Of a stretch of 64,000 nucleotides of DNA, positions 42,390-53,600 are shown piece after piece. The stretch is from the NCBI GenBank assembly GCA_022565695.1, contig JAIUME010000011.1:1-64000 (forward strand). Direction: 5' to 3'. The DNA comes from Alcanivorax sp. GTDB taxonomy: Bacteria; Pseudomonadota; Gammaproteobacteria; Pseudomonadales; Alcanivoracaceae. Below the pieces are notes generated by a model. The model was not told the DNA's origin. It made no database searches and saw nothing but the letters and a program-made list of their open reading frames with translations. The number at the start of each line of letters is the position of its first letter. Position 1 is the stretch's first letter. Both the position numbers and the translations under genes were made by a program.

Positions 42390-44660
42390 TCAGAAGCGCA
42401 GCACCAGGCTGACACCGGCTGTACGCGGCGCACCAGCAAGCGCACCGTAATCCCCCCCACCGTTCAACGCGAAGACGGCGCTCATGTAGCGCTCGTCGGT
42501 CAGGTTGCGCACCCACAGTTCAATATCCCAGTGAGGGTGACGCAGGCCAATCAGGGCATCGACAAGCTCGCGGCTGTCCACGTGGCTGCCCTGCCCTCGC
42601 TCGGTGGTGCCGGGATAGTCACTGCGATATTGATAGTTGATACCGCTATAGAGCTCTCTTGTGTCGCTTAACGGGATGCTATGGCGAAGGTCGGCAAACC
42701 CCGTCCAGCGTGGCGCATTGGCCATCCTCTCGCCGCTGAGGTCGCAGAATAACTGCCCCGACTCCGGCGGACAGGGTGCATCACGAAAGTCGAGATAGCG
42801 TGCGTCGTTGTATCCCACACCGGTGGCAAACCGGAACCCGGCAGGTAACGTCAGATCCGTACTTGCTTCCACGCCACGCGAGCGAACCCGGTCGACGTTG
42901 ATGATGTTGTTCATTTGCGGGATCAGCGGCGAGGAATCCGGATTGTAGGTAAGCGCCTGATAATCCCGAATTTCGGTCAAATAGACTGTCAGCTGCATCC
43001 GCGCTGCATCCGTGAGCGCCAGCGCTACGCTGGCATCGATACTGCGGCTGTGCTCGGCGTCAAACGTCGGCGGCACATTGCCGCTCACCGTTTCGCCGTT
43101 AATACCGCCCGGCTTGTATCCGCTGCTCACCGCCACCTCGTACTGCGCGGCGCGAGACGGCATATAGCGCAGGCGCAGAGCGCCATCCAGGCTTTCGTCG
43201 CGCAGCTGGTGACGACTGTCCGCCGGCTGCCCCAACAGCATTGCGCGCAACAGCTCGAATTCCGGCACAGGCGGGATGGCCTGCAAGCCACCTATTCGAC
43301 GTCCGGTAGTGCCGTGCTTGCGATCATGGCTGTGCCGCACCGTGCCACTAACGCCCAGATCAGGCCGCGCAAACCAGTCGAGCTGAGCAAACAGGGCCCG
43401 ATGCCGGGCAGATTCTGTTCCCGGGGACACCACCGTGGCACCATCCATTACGCTGGCGAGTAACGCCTCATCCACGGGAGGGAAACCAAGACCTGCGGTA
43501 AACCAGCGCGCAGCGTCGGGGCCATAAGTCAGGCTGCGGCTGCGACGATGCGCGTGATCGTGATAGTAGCCACCCAGCTGATAATCCACTGCAGAGCCCA
43601 GAGAACCTTCCAGACTCAGCGCCTGGCTCCATTGCCGATGCTGCAGCTCCGAGCCGCCGCGTGGCGCAATCGCCAGATCAATGCCATCCAGGTCCTGCCA
43701 GGCATGCATATCCCATTCACGATACCCGGACACGCTGACCAGCCGCATGCCGGGAGTCAGCCAGGTATCCAGATGCAGGGTGGCCGAATCCTGATCCATC
43801 AGGCGCCGGTTGTCGCTGTCCTGGGCGACCTCGCGGGAAAATGGATCAGCGGCTAACAGGGGATGCCCGAGCAATGCAGCGCGGTTTTGCGATGCCTGGC
43901 TGTAGTGCGCCACGGAATAGGCGCAGCAGTTTTCATCCAGGTGGGTGCGTTCCAGGATAAGGCGTGCCCGACTATCCCCGCCCGGCAGCCAGAGGAGTTG
44001 GGCGCGCACGGCGTCATGTTGCGCGTTATTCACCTTGCGCCCGGTTGTGAGGTTGTCCACCACACCATCGCGCCGGTGGTTGTAGGCCGAAATGCGTCCG
44101 GCAAGTACTCCGGGCACCAGTTCGCCGTTGGCAACCAGTTCATGGTGGCGCAGCCCATCACTGCCACGCGAGGCCTTCAGTGCCGTATGATTGTGCCAGT
44201 CCGGTGCGCGATGCCGGATATGCAACGCCCCGACGCTGGTGACCGGGCCCGGCCCGCCAAGCACCGGCGTGCGCACCACATCGACCGCCTCGATGTCATA
44301 CAGATGTGCGGGAAACATGGCTTGTCTGCCGAGCGCCACATCATCCACCGTGACGCCCACGCTCCCCTGCATCCCATCGTTGAATCCGGTGGTGCCCAGG
44401 CCACGAATAAAGATACCGGTGTTGCGGTTATCCGGTTGGGTGAGTTGCAGCGACACGGCTGCAGAAGGCAGGTCCGCGGCGCTGACCAGCCCTCCGTGCT
44501 CCAACGAACCGGCACTGACAGTGGTGGCAGACGTCGGCAGGGAGGTATCTCGCCCCTCGCTGGCAATCACCTGCACCGGAGGCAGCTCCGCAGCCTGCGC
44601 TGCAGACAACAGCACCGTCATAACAACAAGCACTGGTCCGTGAGATGCCTTGACCAGCAT
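42390..44660 (-). CDS. TonB-dependent outer-membrane receptor
   Basis: The 756-aa protein has a signal peptide (cleavage near SAAQA), a plug domain (TGIFIRGLGTTGFNDGMQGS; VGVTVDDVALGRQAMFPAHL; YDIEAVDVVRTPVLGGPGPV) and a 22-strand-type barrel ending in the consensus LVLRF terminal strand with YMSAVFALNGGGDYG. The plug lacks the usual LYGRNATGGAINI form and reads SVGALHIRHRAP instead. Substrate is unknown; the sequence resembles the broad iron/organic-compound receptor group. It follows the sensor kinase by 29 bp, with AAGGGGGAA before the ATG, so the two probably form an operon. A TATAAT at 44681-44686 (minus strand) could add a promoter. Confidence 0.88.
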   Translation of the reverse strand: MLVKASHGPVLVVMTVLLSAAQAAELPPVQVIASEGRDTSLPTSATTVSAGSLEHGGLVSAADLPSAAVSLQLTQPDNRNTGIFIRGLGTTGFNDGMQGSVGVTVDDVALGRQAMFPAHLYDIEAVDVVRTPVLGGPGPVTSVGALHIRHRAPDWHNHTALKASRGSDGLRHHELVANGELVPGVLAGRISAYNHRRDGVVDNLTTGRKVNNAQHDAVRAQLLWLPGGDSRARLILERTHLDENCCAYSVAHYSQASQNRAALLGHPLLAADPFSREVAQDSDNRRLMDQDSATLHLDTWLTPGMRLVSVSGYREWDMHAWQDLDGIDLAIAPRGGSELQHRQWSQALSLEGSLGSAVDYQLGGYYHDHAHRRSRSLTYGPDAARWFTAGLGFPPVDEALLASVMDGATVVSPGTESARHRALFAQLDWFARPDLGVSGTVRHSHDRKHGTTGRRIGGLQAIPPVPEFELLRAMLLGQPADSRHQLRDESLDGALRLRYMPSRAAQYEVAVSSGYKPGGINGETVSGNVPPTFDAEHSRSIDASVALALTDAARMQLTVYLTEIRDYQALTYNPDSSPLIPQMNNIINVDRVRSRGVEASTDLTLPAGFRFATGVGYNDARYLDFRDAPCPPESGQLFCDLSGERMANAPRWTGFADLRHSIPLSDTRELYSGINYQYRSDYPGTTERGQGSHVDSRELVDALIGLRHPHWDIELWVRNLTDERYMSAVFALNGGGDYGALAGAPRTAGVSLVLRF

Positions 44661-44689
44661 GCGTATTCCCCCCTTGATACATTATATTC

Positions 44690-46726
44690 TTATGCCACAC
44701 CCGCCCGGACGGAAAGCCGGACCCGAGCGAGGGTTCCGCCACCCTCTGCGGGTGACATCAGTGTGATGTCGCCATTGTGGTGACGCACTATCTCACGACA
44801 AAGATAAAGGCCCAACCCGGAACCCTTTGCCGTGACCTCGTTCGCAGCGCGGTAGTATTTTTCAAATATCTTTTCCGCTTCTTCCGGCGGAATACCCGGT
44901 CCCTGGTCACGCACATCAATCAGTGCATCCCTGCCCTGCTGGCGCAGCCGCACAGAGACCGGCTGTGTCGCGGGTGAATACTTCAGCGCATTGTCCACCA
45001 GGTTGGCCACCACAACCCCGATCAGATCCGGGTCGGCATCCACCCATATGGCGCGCGACGGCATATCCAGACGCAACCGATCATCGGCATACTGCGCAAA
45101 CCTGTCAATAATGAGCTGGCGCATATCGCAAGCCCTGACCTGCAGGCGCGACGGCATGGCGATGCGGTCATCTGCGAGAAGGTTTTCAATCACACCAATC
45201 AGGCGCACAACACTGCGGCGGATGCGATCGACGCGGCGATGCACATGCTCCTGATCTTTCGGCGCATCAGCAGCCACCCCCTGGGCGGCGGTATCAATCA
45301 CGGCCAGCGGCGTGCGCAGTTCATGGGACAGCATCGCCACGAACTGGCGCTGACCATGCAAGGCGCGCCGCTCGCTCTCCAGCGCATCCTGCAAACGGTG
45401 TTGCGCCGCTTCCCGCTCGGCCACTTCCTCCCGCAAGCGGCTGTTGGCCGTGTCCAGATCATGGGTACGCTCACGGACACGGGCTTCCAGTGCCTTCTCC
45501 GCCGCGCGGGAGGCTTCCAGCGCAGCGGTTTGCGCCCGCTGACGATGCAGCTCTGCCCGCCCGGCACGACGCGCCAGCACGAGGTTAAGCAGCATCAGAT
45601 GGACCAGCGCCCCGATATTCGGGAGGTGATCCACCAGCGGTATCACATCAAACAGATTCAGCGAGCGCGCGGAGATCGCCAGCATCCCGGCAACCAGCGG
45701 CAAGAACGCAACGGCATACAAGCGGACACTGCGATGGAAGAACAGGGCATGCATCGCCATGCCAGTGAAAACCACAATGCCCACCAGCGTCAGGATGCGC
45801 AGCACCCGCATCGGCTCGATACCCGGCGTCACCCCGAGCACACCACAGGCACCGGCAATGGCCAGTAGCGCAATGAAAACGTGACCGAACCGGTACAGGC
45901 GCCGGTAATAAAGCCGAGTGCGAAAGGCCCTCAGCATAAAGGCCGCCATCAGCCCGACACTGGATGCAAACAGCCCCGAAGCAATCCTGTCGTAGAAAGG
46001 CCCGGTGGCCGGCACAAGCTGTTGCAGGTAGCCACCGGTCACCAGCGAAAACAACGCCGTCGCCAGCAGCGCCAGCCCGTAGCGCAAGTACAAGGGATCA
46101 CGCAGGCGCTGCCAGAAGAACAGGTTGATCACCACCACCAGCAGCATCATGCCGAAATAGAGACCGAAGCCGGCATACTCCAGCGCCACAAACCGGGACA
46201 TGGCGGTATGCTCGAACAACAACAGATCCACCGCCATGCGGCCTGAACGGATTTCCAGATAATAGGCGGAGGGCGCCTCAACAGCCGGCGACAGCAGGAA
46301 GGCCGGCCCGCGATACGAAAAGTCGTTATCGTTGCGCCCCTGAGCCAGTTCGCGCACGCGCACACGTGTGCCGTCGCCCCGGACCTCATGCAGCGCAACC
46401 ATTCTGATATAGGCTGGCAACAGCTTCAGCGCCCAATCCCGGGGCGACTCGGCATCCCGTTGCAGACAAAGACGCAGCCACACCGTTTCATCGTAGTGGA
46501 CATGCACCCCGCTGCGAGGGAGCGGCACAAACGCGGTTTCCGGCAAGGCCGCCACCTCCGCCGCGTTCTGCGGCGGCACCGGTGTCACCACCCGGGTCAG
46601 CCCGGCACCGATCTCGGCAACACCAAGTTGCCCGCCAGCGCCCAGGAGGGTCGGCGCACAGGTCTGCTGGGCGCTGGCCAGCGCTGGCCATAGCAGCAGG
46701 CAGCCAAGGCCGATGAGTAACCGCAT
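44690..46726 (-). CDS. 7TM (7TMR-DISM-type) sensor histidine kinase
   Basis: The 678-aa protein has a signal peptide (to about residue 19), a periplasmic beta-rich sensor domain (about 45-165, of 7TMR-DISM extracellular type), seven membrane helices (about 180-390), a coiled coil (385-460), HisKA with His468 (MLSHELRTPLAVID) and HATPase (RDQGPGIPPEEAEKIFEKYY; GSGLGLYLCREIV). Such sensors are thought to bind carbohydrates or similar ligands. ATG 46726 is chosen for GGGGAG upstream. It is divergent from response regulator copy 2 (87-bp gap) and upstream of the TonB receptor, making it the likely cognate kinase of both regulators. Confidence 0.88.
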   Translation of the reverse strand: MRLLIGLGCLLLWPALASAQQTCAPTLLGAGGQLGVAEIGAGLTRVVTPVPPQNAAEVAALPETAFVPLPRSGVHVHYDETVWLRLCLQRDAESPRDWALKLLPAYIRMVALHEVRGDGTRVRVRELAQGRNDNDFSYRGPAFLLSPAVEAPSAYYLEIRSGRMAVDLLLFEHTAMSRFVALEYAGFGLYFGMMLLVVVINLFFWQRLRDPLYLRYGLALLATALFSLVTGGYLQQLVPATGPFYDRIASGLFASSVGLMAAFMLRAFRTRLYYRRLYRFGHVFIALLAIAGACGVLGVTPGIEPMRVLRILTLVGIVVFTGMAMHALFFHRSVRLYAVAFLPLVAGMLAISARSLNLFDVIPLVDHLPNIGALVHLMLLNLVLARRAGRAELHRQRAQTAALEASRAAEKALEARVRERTHDLDTANSRLREEVAEREAAQHRLQDALESERRALHGQRQFVAMLSHELRTPLAVIDTAAQGVAADAPKDQEHVHRRVDRIRRSVVRLIGVIENLLADDRIAMPSRLQVRACDMRQLIIDRFAQYADDRLRLDMPSRAIWVDADPDLIGVVVANLVDNALKYSPATQPVSVRLRQQGRDALIDVRDQGPGIPPEEAEKIFEKYYRAANEVTAKGSGLGLYLCREIVRHHNGDITLMSPAEGGGTLARVRLSVRAGVA

Positions 46727-46773
46727 CGCTGCTCCCCTCACTGCGTGCGCTCCCCGGAACAACCCATATCAGC

Positions 46774-46779
46774 TATACT
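46774..46779 (+). promoter_or_regulatory. -10-like element before response regulator copy 2
   Basis: TATACT in the context AGCTATACTGCC matches the element before copy 1 and lies 34 bp before the ATG, within the divergent gap between kinase and regulator. Confidence 0.45.
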
Positions 46780-46813
46780 GCCGGCCTGTCTGCAACAGGC
46801 CACGGCAGGGCTT

Positions 46814-47527
46814 ATGCAAGGAAATGACATCAATAACGACCTGATCGGCAAAGGAATAAACGTCTGTATCGTCGAGGATGACGACGACCTGCGGGAAGAG
46901 TTTGCCTGTGCCCTGACCCGCGCCGGGTTCACAGTACGGGCGTTCTCCGCAGCCACTGAGCTGTATGCCGCGCTGCTACGCCAACCCGCCCAGCTGCTAC
47001 TGCTGGACCTTGGCTTGCCAGGTGAAGATGGCCATACCATCATGCGCCGCCTCAGGGATATCATGCCTATTGGTATTGTTATCTGCTCCGCTCGCAGCGC
47101 CATGGACGAACGCGTACGCAGCATGATGACCGGTGCCGACGCCTATCTGGTGAAGCCTGTCGACCTGCGTGAGCTGGTCGCCACGCTGATCAGCGTTCAT
47201 CGTCGCGTGAGCAAGCTTGCCGTCGATCCGCCGCCTGCGCAAGACTGGGCATTGACCGACAATGGCTGGACACTGCGCTGCCCTGACGGGAAAAAGCTGC
47301 CCCTGACGGCGTCAGAAAGCACCGTTCTGAAGCTGCTTTTCGATACCCCCGGCAAGCCGGTTCCCCGCGAGTTGATGATCGCTGCACTCGGCCACAACAG
47401 TGATTATTACTTGAATCAACGCCTGGATATGATGATCAGCCGCCTGCGCCGCAAGGTGCGCGAAGGCTGCGATAGTCGTCTCCCTCTGCGCGCTGTACGC
47501 AGCATCGGATTCATCCTCAGCCTCTGA
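46814..47527 (+). CDS. OmpR-family response regulator (copy 2)
   Basis: The 237-aa protein is a close paralogue of the 34631-35350 product: VCIVEDDDDLREEF, Asp65 in LLLLDLGLPGEDG, YLVKPVDLRELVATLISVHR, and the output domain LTASESTVLKLLFDTPGKPV with RLRRKVREGCDSRLPLRAVR. ATG 46814 (GGCAGGG upstream) aligns with the copy-1 start. The output domains differ at few positions in the recognition region, so the two probably bind similar sites. The giant gene copy 2 starts 150 bp downstream, and the kinase is divergent upstream. Confidence 0.9.
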   Translation: MQGNDINNDLIGKGINVCIVEDDDDLREEFACALTRAGFTVRAFSAATELYAALLRQPAQLLLLDLGLPGEDGHTIMRRLRDIMPIGIVICSARSAMDERVRSMMTGADAYLVKPVDLRELVATLISVHRRVSKLAVDPPPAQDWALTDNGWTLRCPDGKKLPLTASESTVLKLLFDTPGKPVPRELMIAALGHNSDYYLNQRLDMMISRLRRKVREGCDSRLPLRAVRSIGFILSL

Positions 47528-47677
47528 ATACAATGTTAGTTTTGATCTATATTTGTCATTAACTGTGAGTGCCTGCCCCCTCCCCGCCCTCTAGATTACC
47601 CCTCAAACCAATAAGACCAGTGGGCGAGTTGCGCCTGCGGTCCAGAACACACACTAGGGTTATGAGGGGAACATCCA

Positions 47678-50600
47678 ATGCATTGGCCATGCGTCCGTTT
47701 CACACTACTGCTGCTGACCTTGCTGACCACACTGGTCGGCACGGCGCACGCCGACATCGTTCGCGCCTTCGAGCCGCGTGCCAGCTTCGACCAGCGCGGC
47801 GACATCCAGCTGGTCGGCAACACGCTGCTCACCTGTACCGGAACCGGATGCGCCGCCATCCAGGACGGCACCAACACAGGCAGCAATGCGCACAACGGCA
47901 ACCGCAACATGGTGTATGTCAACGTCGACCCCATTGCCGGATTCCCCAATTCCTCCTCCGCCGACCTGGTCATTCCCGCTGGCGCCACCATCCAGTTCGC
48001 CGGCCTCTACTGGGGCGCGCGGGCGGCACAGACATCCACCACCCGGGGGACTGTCCGCTTTCGGGTCCCGGGCACCCCGGGCTATCACGAGATTACGGCT
48101 GAAGACCTCGATACCGTGCCCAACCAGTGGACCACTGCGGCCTCGCACCCCTATCAGGGGATGGCCGATGTGACCGCGCTGGTCTCGGCAGCCGGGTCCG
48201 GCACCTATACCGTAGCGGATCTGACCGCCAACAACGGGAACGGCGGCACCCTCGGGTACTACGGTGGGTGGGGCCTCGTCGTCATCTATCAGGACAACAA
48301 CGCCCCCTTCCGTCGCCTGATGGTGTATGACGGCGCGGCAGAAGTAGATAACAGCAACAACGTCGATATCACCGTCGAGGGCCTGCTGACACCACTGAGT
48401 GGCACCTTCGAAACCTATCTGGGCGCCCTCGTCTGGGAAGGTGACCTGAGTTATGCCGGTGACCAGTTCCGCCTCAATGGCACCCAACTGAGCGACGCGC
48501 TGAACCCAGCCAACAACTTCTGGAACAGCACCATTACCCGCCTGGGCCAGCACATCACCAACAAGAACCCGCATTACATCAACCAACTCGCGGTTGATAT
48601 CAACTATGTCGATGCTTCCGGCATTCTGGCCAACGGCGCCGACAGCGCCACACTGACTTTCTCCACCAACATGGACGCCTACGCGCCCCATGCGGTGGCT
48701 TTTGCCGTGGAGCTGCACGCCCCGGACCTGATCACCTCACTGGATATCGACGGCGTCGATATCAACGGCGGTCTGCTGCTGCCCGGTGACGAGATCGAAT
48801 ACACCATCACCTTCGAAAATACCGGCCTGGATGCCGCCACCAACGTCGTGCTGGAAAGCCCCCTGCCCGTCGGCGTCAGCATCGTGCCCGGCAGCCTGGA
48901 AATCATCAGCAATGCCACCGGCGCCCCGGTCGGCCCGCAAACTGATGCCGTCGGCGACGATCTGGCGGAAGTGGACGGCAACAACATACGGTTCCGCGCT
49001 GGCACCGGCGCCGGCACCACCGAAGGCGGCCACATGCCCATTGGCGAAGGCGCCAGCCTGCGCTTTCGGGTCAGCGTCGACAATACACCTGCCATGGTGG
49101 GCGAAACCCTCACCAGCATGGTGTTCGTGACCTACAACTCGGAAACCCTGGGCACTGAATACAATGCTTCTGGCACTGTTTCCCTGAATCTCTCCGTGGC
49201 CAGCGCGCCGGACATCGAGGATGAACTCGAACTCGAGATTACTGATGTCAGCGTCGGCACGCCCACAACCGTCGGGCTCGGTGGCGAACTGACCTACACC
49301 TTTACCATCGCCAATAACGGCAGCATCAACGTCAGCGACCTGAGTCTGGATATCGACCTGCCGGTGACCGGGGTGAGCTGTGTGCAGTCGTCACTGGCGG
49401 CCTCCGCACAAACCACCTGCACCGCCACGGTCACCCTGACCCAGGCCATGCTCGACGACGAAGAAATCAGCGTTACCGCCAGCGCAGTGGCTAACGGGCC
49501 GCTAGGGCAGTTCAGTTCCTCATCGGTCACCACCACCACACCGCTGGACCTGCCGCCGGTGCTGCTGAGCATTGCCCGCTTTGCGCCCATGGATGAAATC
49601 ACCAACCTCGACCCGGTCGGCTTTGTGGTGACCTTCAGCGAAGACGTCGTCAACGTGGATGCCACGGATTTCATGCCCGTTGGTGGCGGCGCGGGCTCGG
49701 CATCGATACTCAGTGTGGCCGTGCAGGGCGGTAACAACAGCTACCTGGTCACTGTCACGGGCATCAGCAATGCCAACGGCACCCTGGGCCTGGCCCTGTC
49801 CCCCGCCAATGACATTGAAGACACTACCGGCAATCCGCTCGCTGATCTGCTGCCCACGGGGATCAACCAGACCTATACCCTGGACAATACGCCCCCGGCA
49901 GTACCGGCGATCACCGGCATTTCCGAAGACACCGGCATCAGCAACAGCGATGGCATTACCAGCGACAACACGCTGGTATTCCAGGGCACTGGTGAAGCTG
50001 GCAGTCTGATCACCGTCTATCTGGATGGCGCCTCTCTCGGCACCGTGGTGGTTGATGGCAGCGGCAACTGGTCTCTGGACCACAGCGCCACCACCCTGGC
50101 CGATGGCAGCTACCTTGTAACCGCCACGGCAGAAGACGCGTTGGGTAACACCTCCGACCTGTCCGATGGCTTTACCGTGGTCGTGGACACTGTCGCGCCG
50201 ACACCCAATCTGGATCAGGATGGTGCCGAACTCAACGACAACACCCCTACCCTGACCGGCACCACCGAACCGGGCGCCAGCGTGGTCGTCACTATTGATG
50301 GCGAGACTTACACCACCACCGCTGATGAAACCACCGGCGTGTGGACCGTAACTGTCACCGAAGAACTGACCGACGGCATCCATACGGTTGGCGTTGCCAT
50401 CACTGATCTGGCTGGCAACAGCGACAGCGGCAATTTCACGGTGAGCATCGACGGTGAACCACCGGTTGTGGAAAGCATCCAGCGGCACACCCCCACTGAG
50501 GAAATCACCAGCGCTGACACGGTCACCTTCCTGGTGAGCTTCGATGAAGAAGTCTTTGGCGTCGATGCCACTGACTTCGTGCTCACCGGCGCTGGCGCAG

Positions 50601-53600
50601 CAGGTGCGATCATCAGCAACCTGACACCGCAGGCCGGTGGCACTCAGTACCTCGTAGAAATCAGCGGCATCGACAATGCGGACGGCGCGCTTGGTCTGTC
50701 CATCAGTGCCACCGCAGACATCCTCGACAGCCACGGCAATGCCCTGACCCCGGCGGTGCCCCCGATCAACGAAGGCTATGTGCTGGACAACACCGCGCCC
50801 GCACTGGATGTGGCGGTGATCGAGGATGACACCCTGACCTTGCACTTCGACGAAACCCTGGATAACGCCAGTGTGCCGTCGGCAGGCGACTTCACCGTTA
50901 TGGTGGACGGCGACCTGGCAACCGTCACGGGTGTCTCCATTGTTGACGACACCGTCGTGCTGACGCTGGACGAGAGCGTCTCCAGCAATGCCAGTGTGAC
51001 CATCAGCTATACACCGGGCACCAACCCGATTCAGGATCTCGCGGGCAATCCGGCAGACAGCTTCAGCGGCGAACCGGTGACCAACGACACCGCAGACACC
51101 ATCCCCCCGCGCCTGGACAACATCACCCGGCACGACCCGGTGGATGCCCTGACCAACGCCAACAGCGTCACCTTCCTCGTCACTTTCGATGAAGACGTGA
51201 CCAATGTTGCCGTCGGCAGTTTCGAGGCCACGGGCGCTGGCGCCACCACGGCCACCATCGACAACGTCACCGCCCTCAGCGGCAACAGCTATACCGTGAC
51301 CGTGGGCGGTATCGATGAGGCCAATGGTGAACTGGGCCTGATGCTGTCCGGCAGCCAGAGCATCGAAGATCTGGCGGGTAACCTGCTGGTGGACCCGAGT
51401 GTGCTCGGCAACAGCGAGACCTATACCCTCGACAACACGCCACCGGCTGTACCGCTGATCACCGGCATTTCTGATGACACCGGTATCAGCGACAGCGACG
51501 GCATCACCAGCGACAACACGCTGATCTTCCACGGCACCGGCGAGCCCGACAGTGACATCACCGTCTATCTGGATGGCGTCTCTCTCGGCACGGTTGTGGT
51601 TGATGGCAGCGGTAACTGGTCACTGAACCACACCGCCACTGTCCTGACTGATGGCACCTACACGATCACGGCCACCGCCGAAGATGAGCTGGGCAATACG
51701 TCTGACCTGTCCGATGGCTTTACCGTGGTGGTGGACACTGTCGCGCCGACACCAACCCTGGATCAGGATGGTGCTGAACTCAACGACAGCACCCCTACCC
51801 TGACCGGCACCACCGAACCAGGCGCCACTGTGGTGGTGACCATCGACGGCGAGACCTACACCACCACTGCCGATGAAACGACCGGCGCCTGGACTGTGAC
51901 TGTCACCGAAGAACTGGCAGACGGCATCCATACCGTCGACGTTGCCATCACCGATCTGGCCGGTAACAGCGACAGCGGCAGCTTTACCCTGAGCATCGAT
52001 GGTGAACCGCCGGTGGTGGAAAGCATCCAGCGGCACACGCCCACCGAGGAGATCACCAGCGCTGACACAGTCACCTTCCTGGTGAGCTTCGATGAAGAAG
52101 TGTTTGGTGTCGACGCCACTGACTTTGTGCTCACCGGCACTGCTGCCGCCGGCGCCATCATCAGCAATCTGATTGCGCAGGCCGGCGGCACCCAGTACCT
52201 GGTGGAAATCAGCGGCATCGACAATGCGGACGGCGCGCTTGGTCTGGCCATCAGTCCCACCGCAGACATCCTCGACAGTCACGGCAATGCCCTGACCCCG
52301 GCAGTACCGCCGATCAGCGAAGGTTATGTGCTGGACAATACGGCACCGACGCTGGATGCAGCGGTGATCGAGGATGACACCCTGACCCTGCACTTCGACG
52401 AAACTCTGGATAACACCAGTGTGCCGGCGGCGGGCGACTTCACCGTCATGGTGGATGGCAGCCCGGCCACCGTCACCGGTGTCTCCATCGTTGACGACAC
52501 CGTCGTGCTGACCCTGGAAGACGGTATTTCCAGCAACGCCAGTGTCACCGTCGGCTATACACCGGGCACCAACCCGATTGTGGATCTGGCAGGCAACCCG
52601 GCGGACAGCTTCAGCGGTGAGCCCGTCACCAATGACACCGCAGACAATGTGCCGCCGCGCCTGGACAACATCACCCGTCACGACCCGGTGGATGCCCTGA
52701 CCAACGCCAACAGCGTCACCTTCCTCGTCACCTTCGATGAAGACGTGACCAACGTCGCCATCGGCAGTTTCGAGGCCACGGGCGCTGGCGCTACCACCGC
52801 GACCATCGACAACGTCACCGCCCTCAGCGGCAACAGCTATACCGTCACCGTAGGCGGCATCGACGAGGCCAATGGTGAACTGGGTCTGATGCTCTCCAGC
52901 ATGCAGAACATCGAAGATCTGGCGGGTAACCTGCTGGTGGACTCGGGCGTTCTCGGCAACAGCGAGACCTATACCCTCGACAATACGCCACCGGCGGTGC
53001 CCGCCATCACCGGCATCAGCGAAGATACCGGCAGCAGCGATGAGGATGGCATTACCAGCGACAACACGCTGGTCTTCCACGGCACTGGCGAGCCCGACAG
53101 CCTGATCACCGTCTATCTGGATGATGTGGCGATCGGCACGGTTGTGGTCGACGGCGACGGCGACTGGTCCCTGGACCACACCGCCACCGTCCTGACCGAT
53201 GGCACCTATACGGTTACCGCGACCGCCGAGGACGAACTGGGTAATACCTCCGAGCTGTCCGATGACTTCACCGTGGTGATCGTGACGCAGGTGGATGAAC
53301 CCACCCTGGATCAGGACGGCAGCACGCTGGAGAACGGCACCCTGACCGGCACCACCTCGCCCCACGCCGAAGTCTGTGTGGCCATCAACAGTGAAGAGGT
53401 CGCCTGTGTCACCGCCGACGAAAACGGCGACTGGACGCTGGAGCTGGACGAACTCGGTGTCGGCACCCATGACCTGGATATCACCGTCACCGACCCTGCT
53501 GGCAACGAAGACAGCGGTTCCTTTACGGTCACCGTGAGCACCCCGTCGACACCGCTCATCACCGGCATCAGCGCGGATACCGGCGTCAGCAACAACGACG

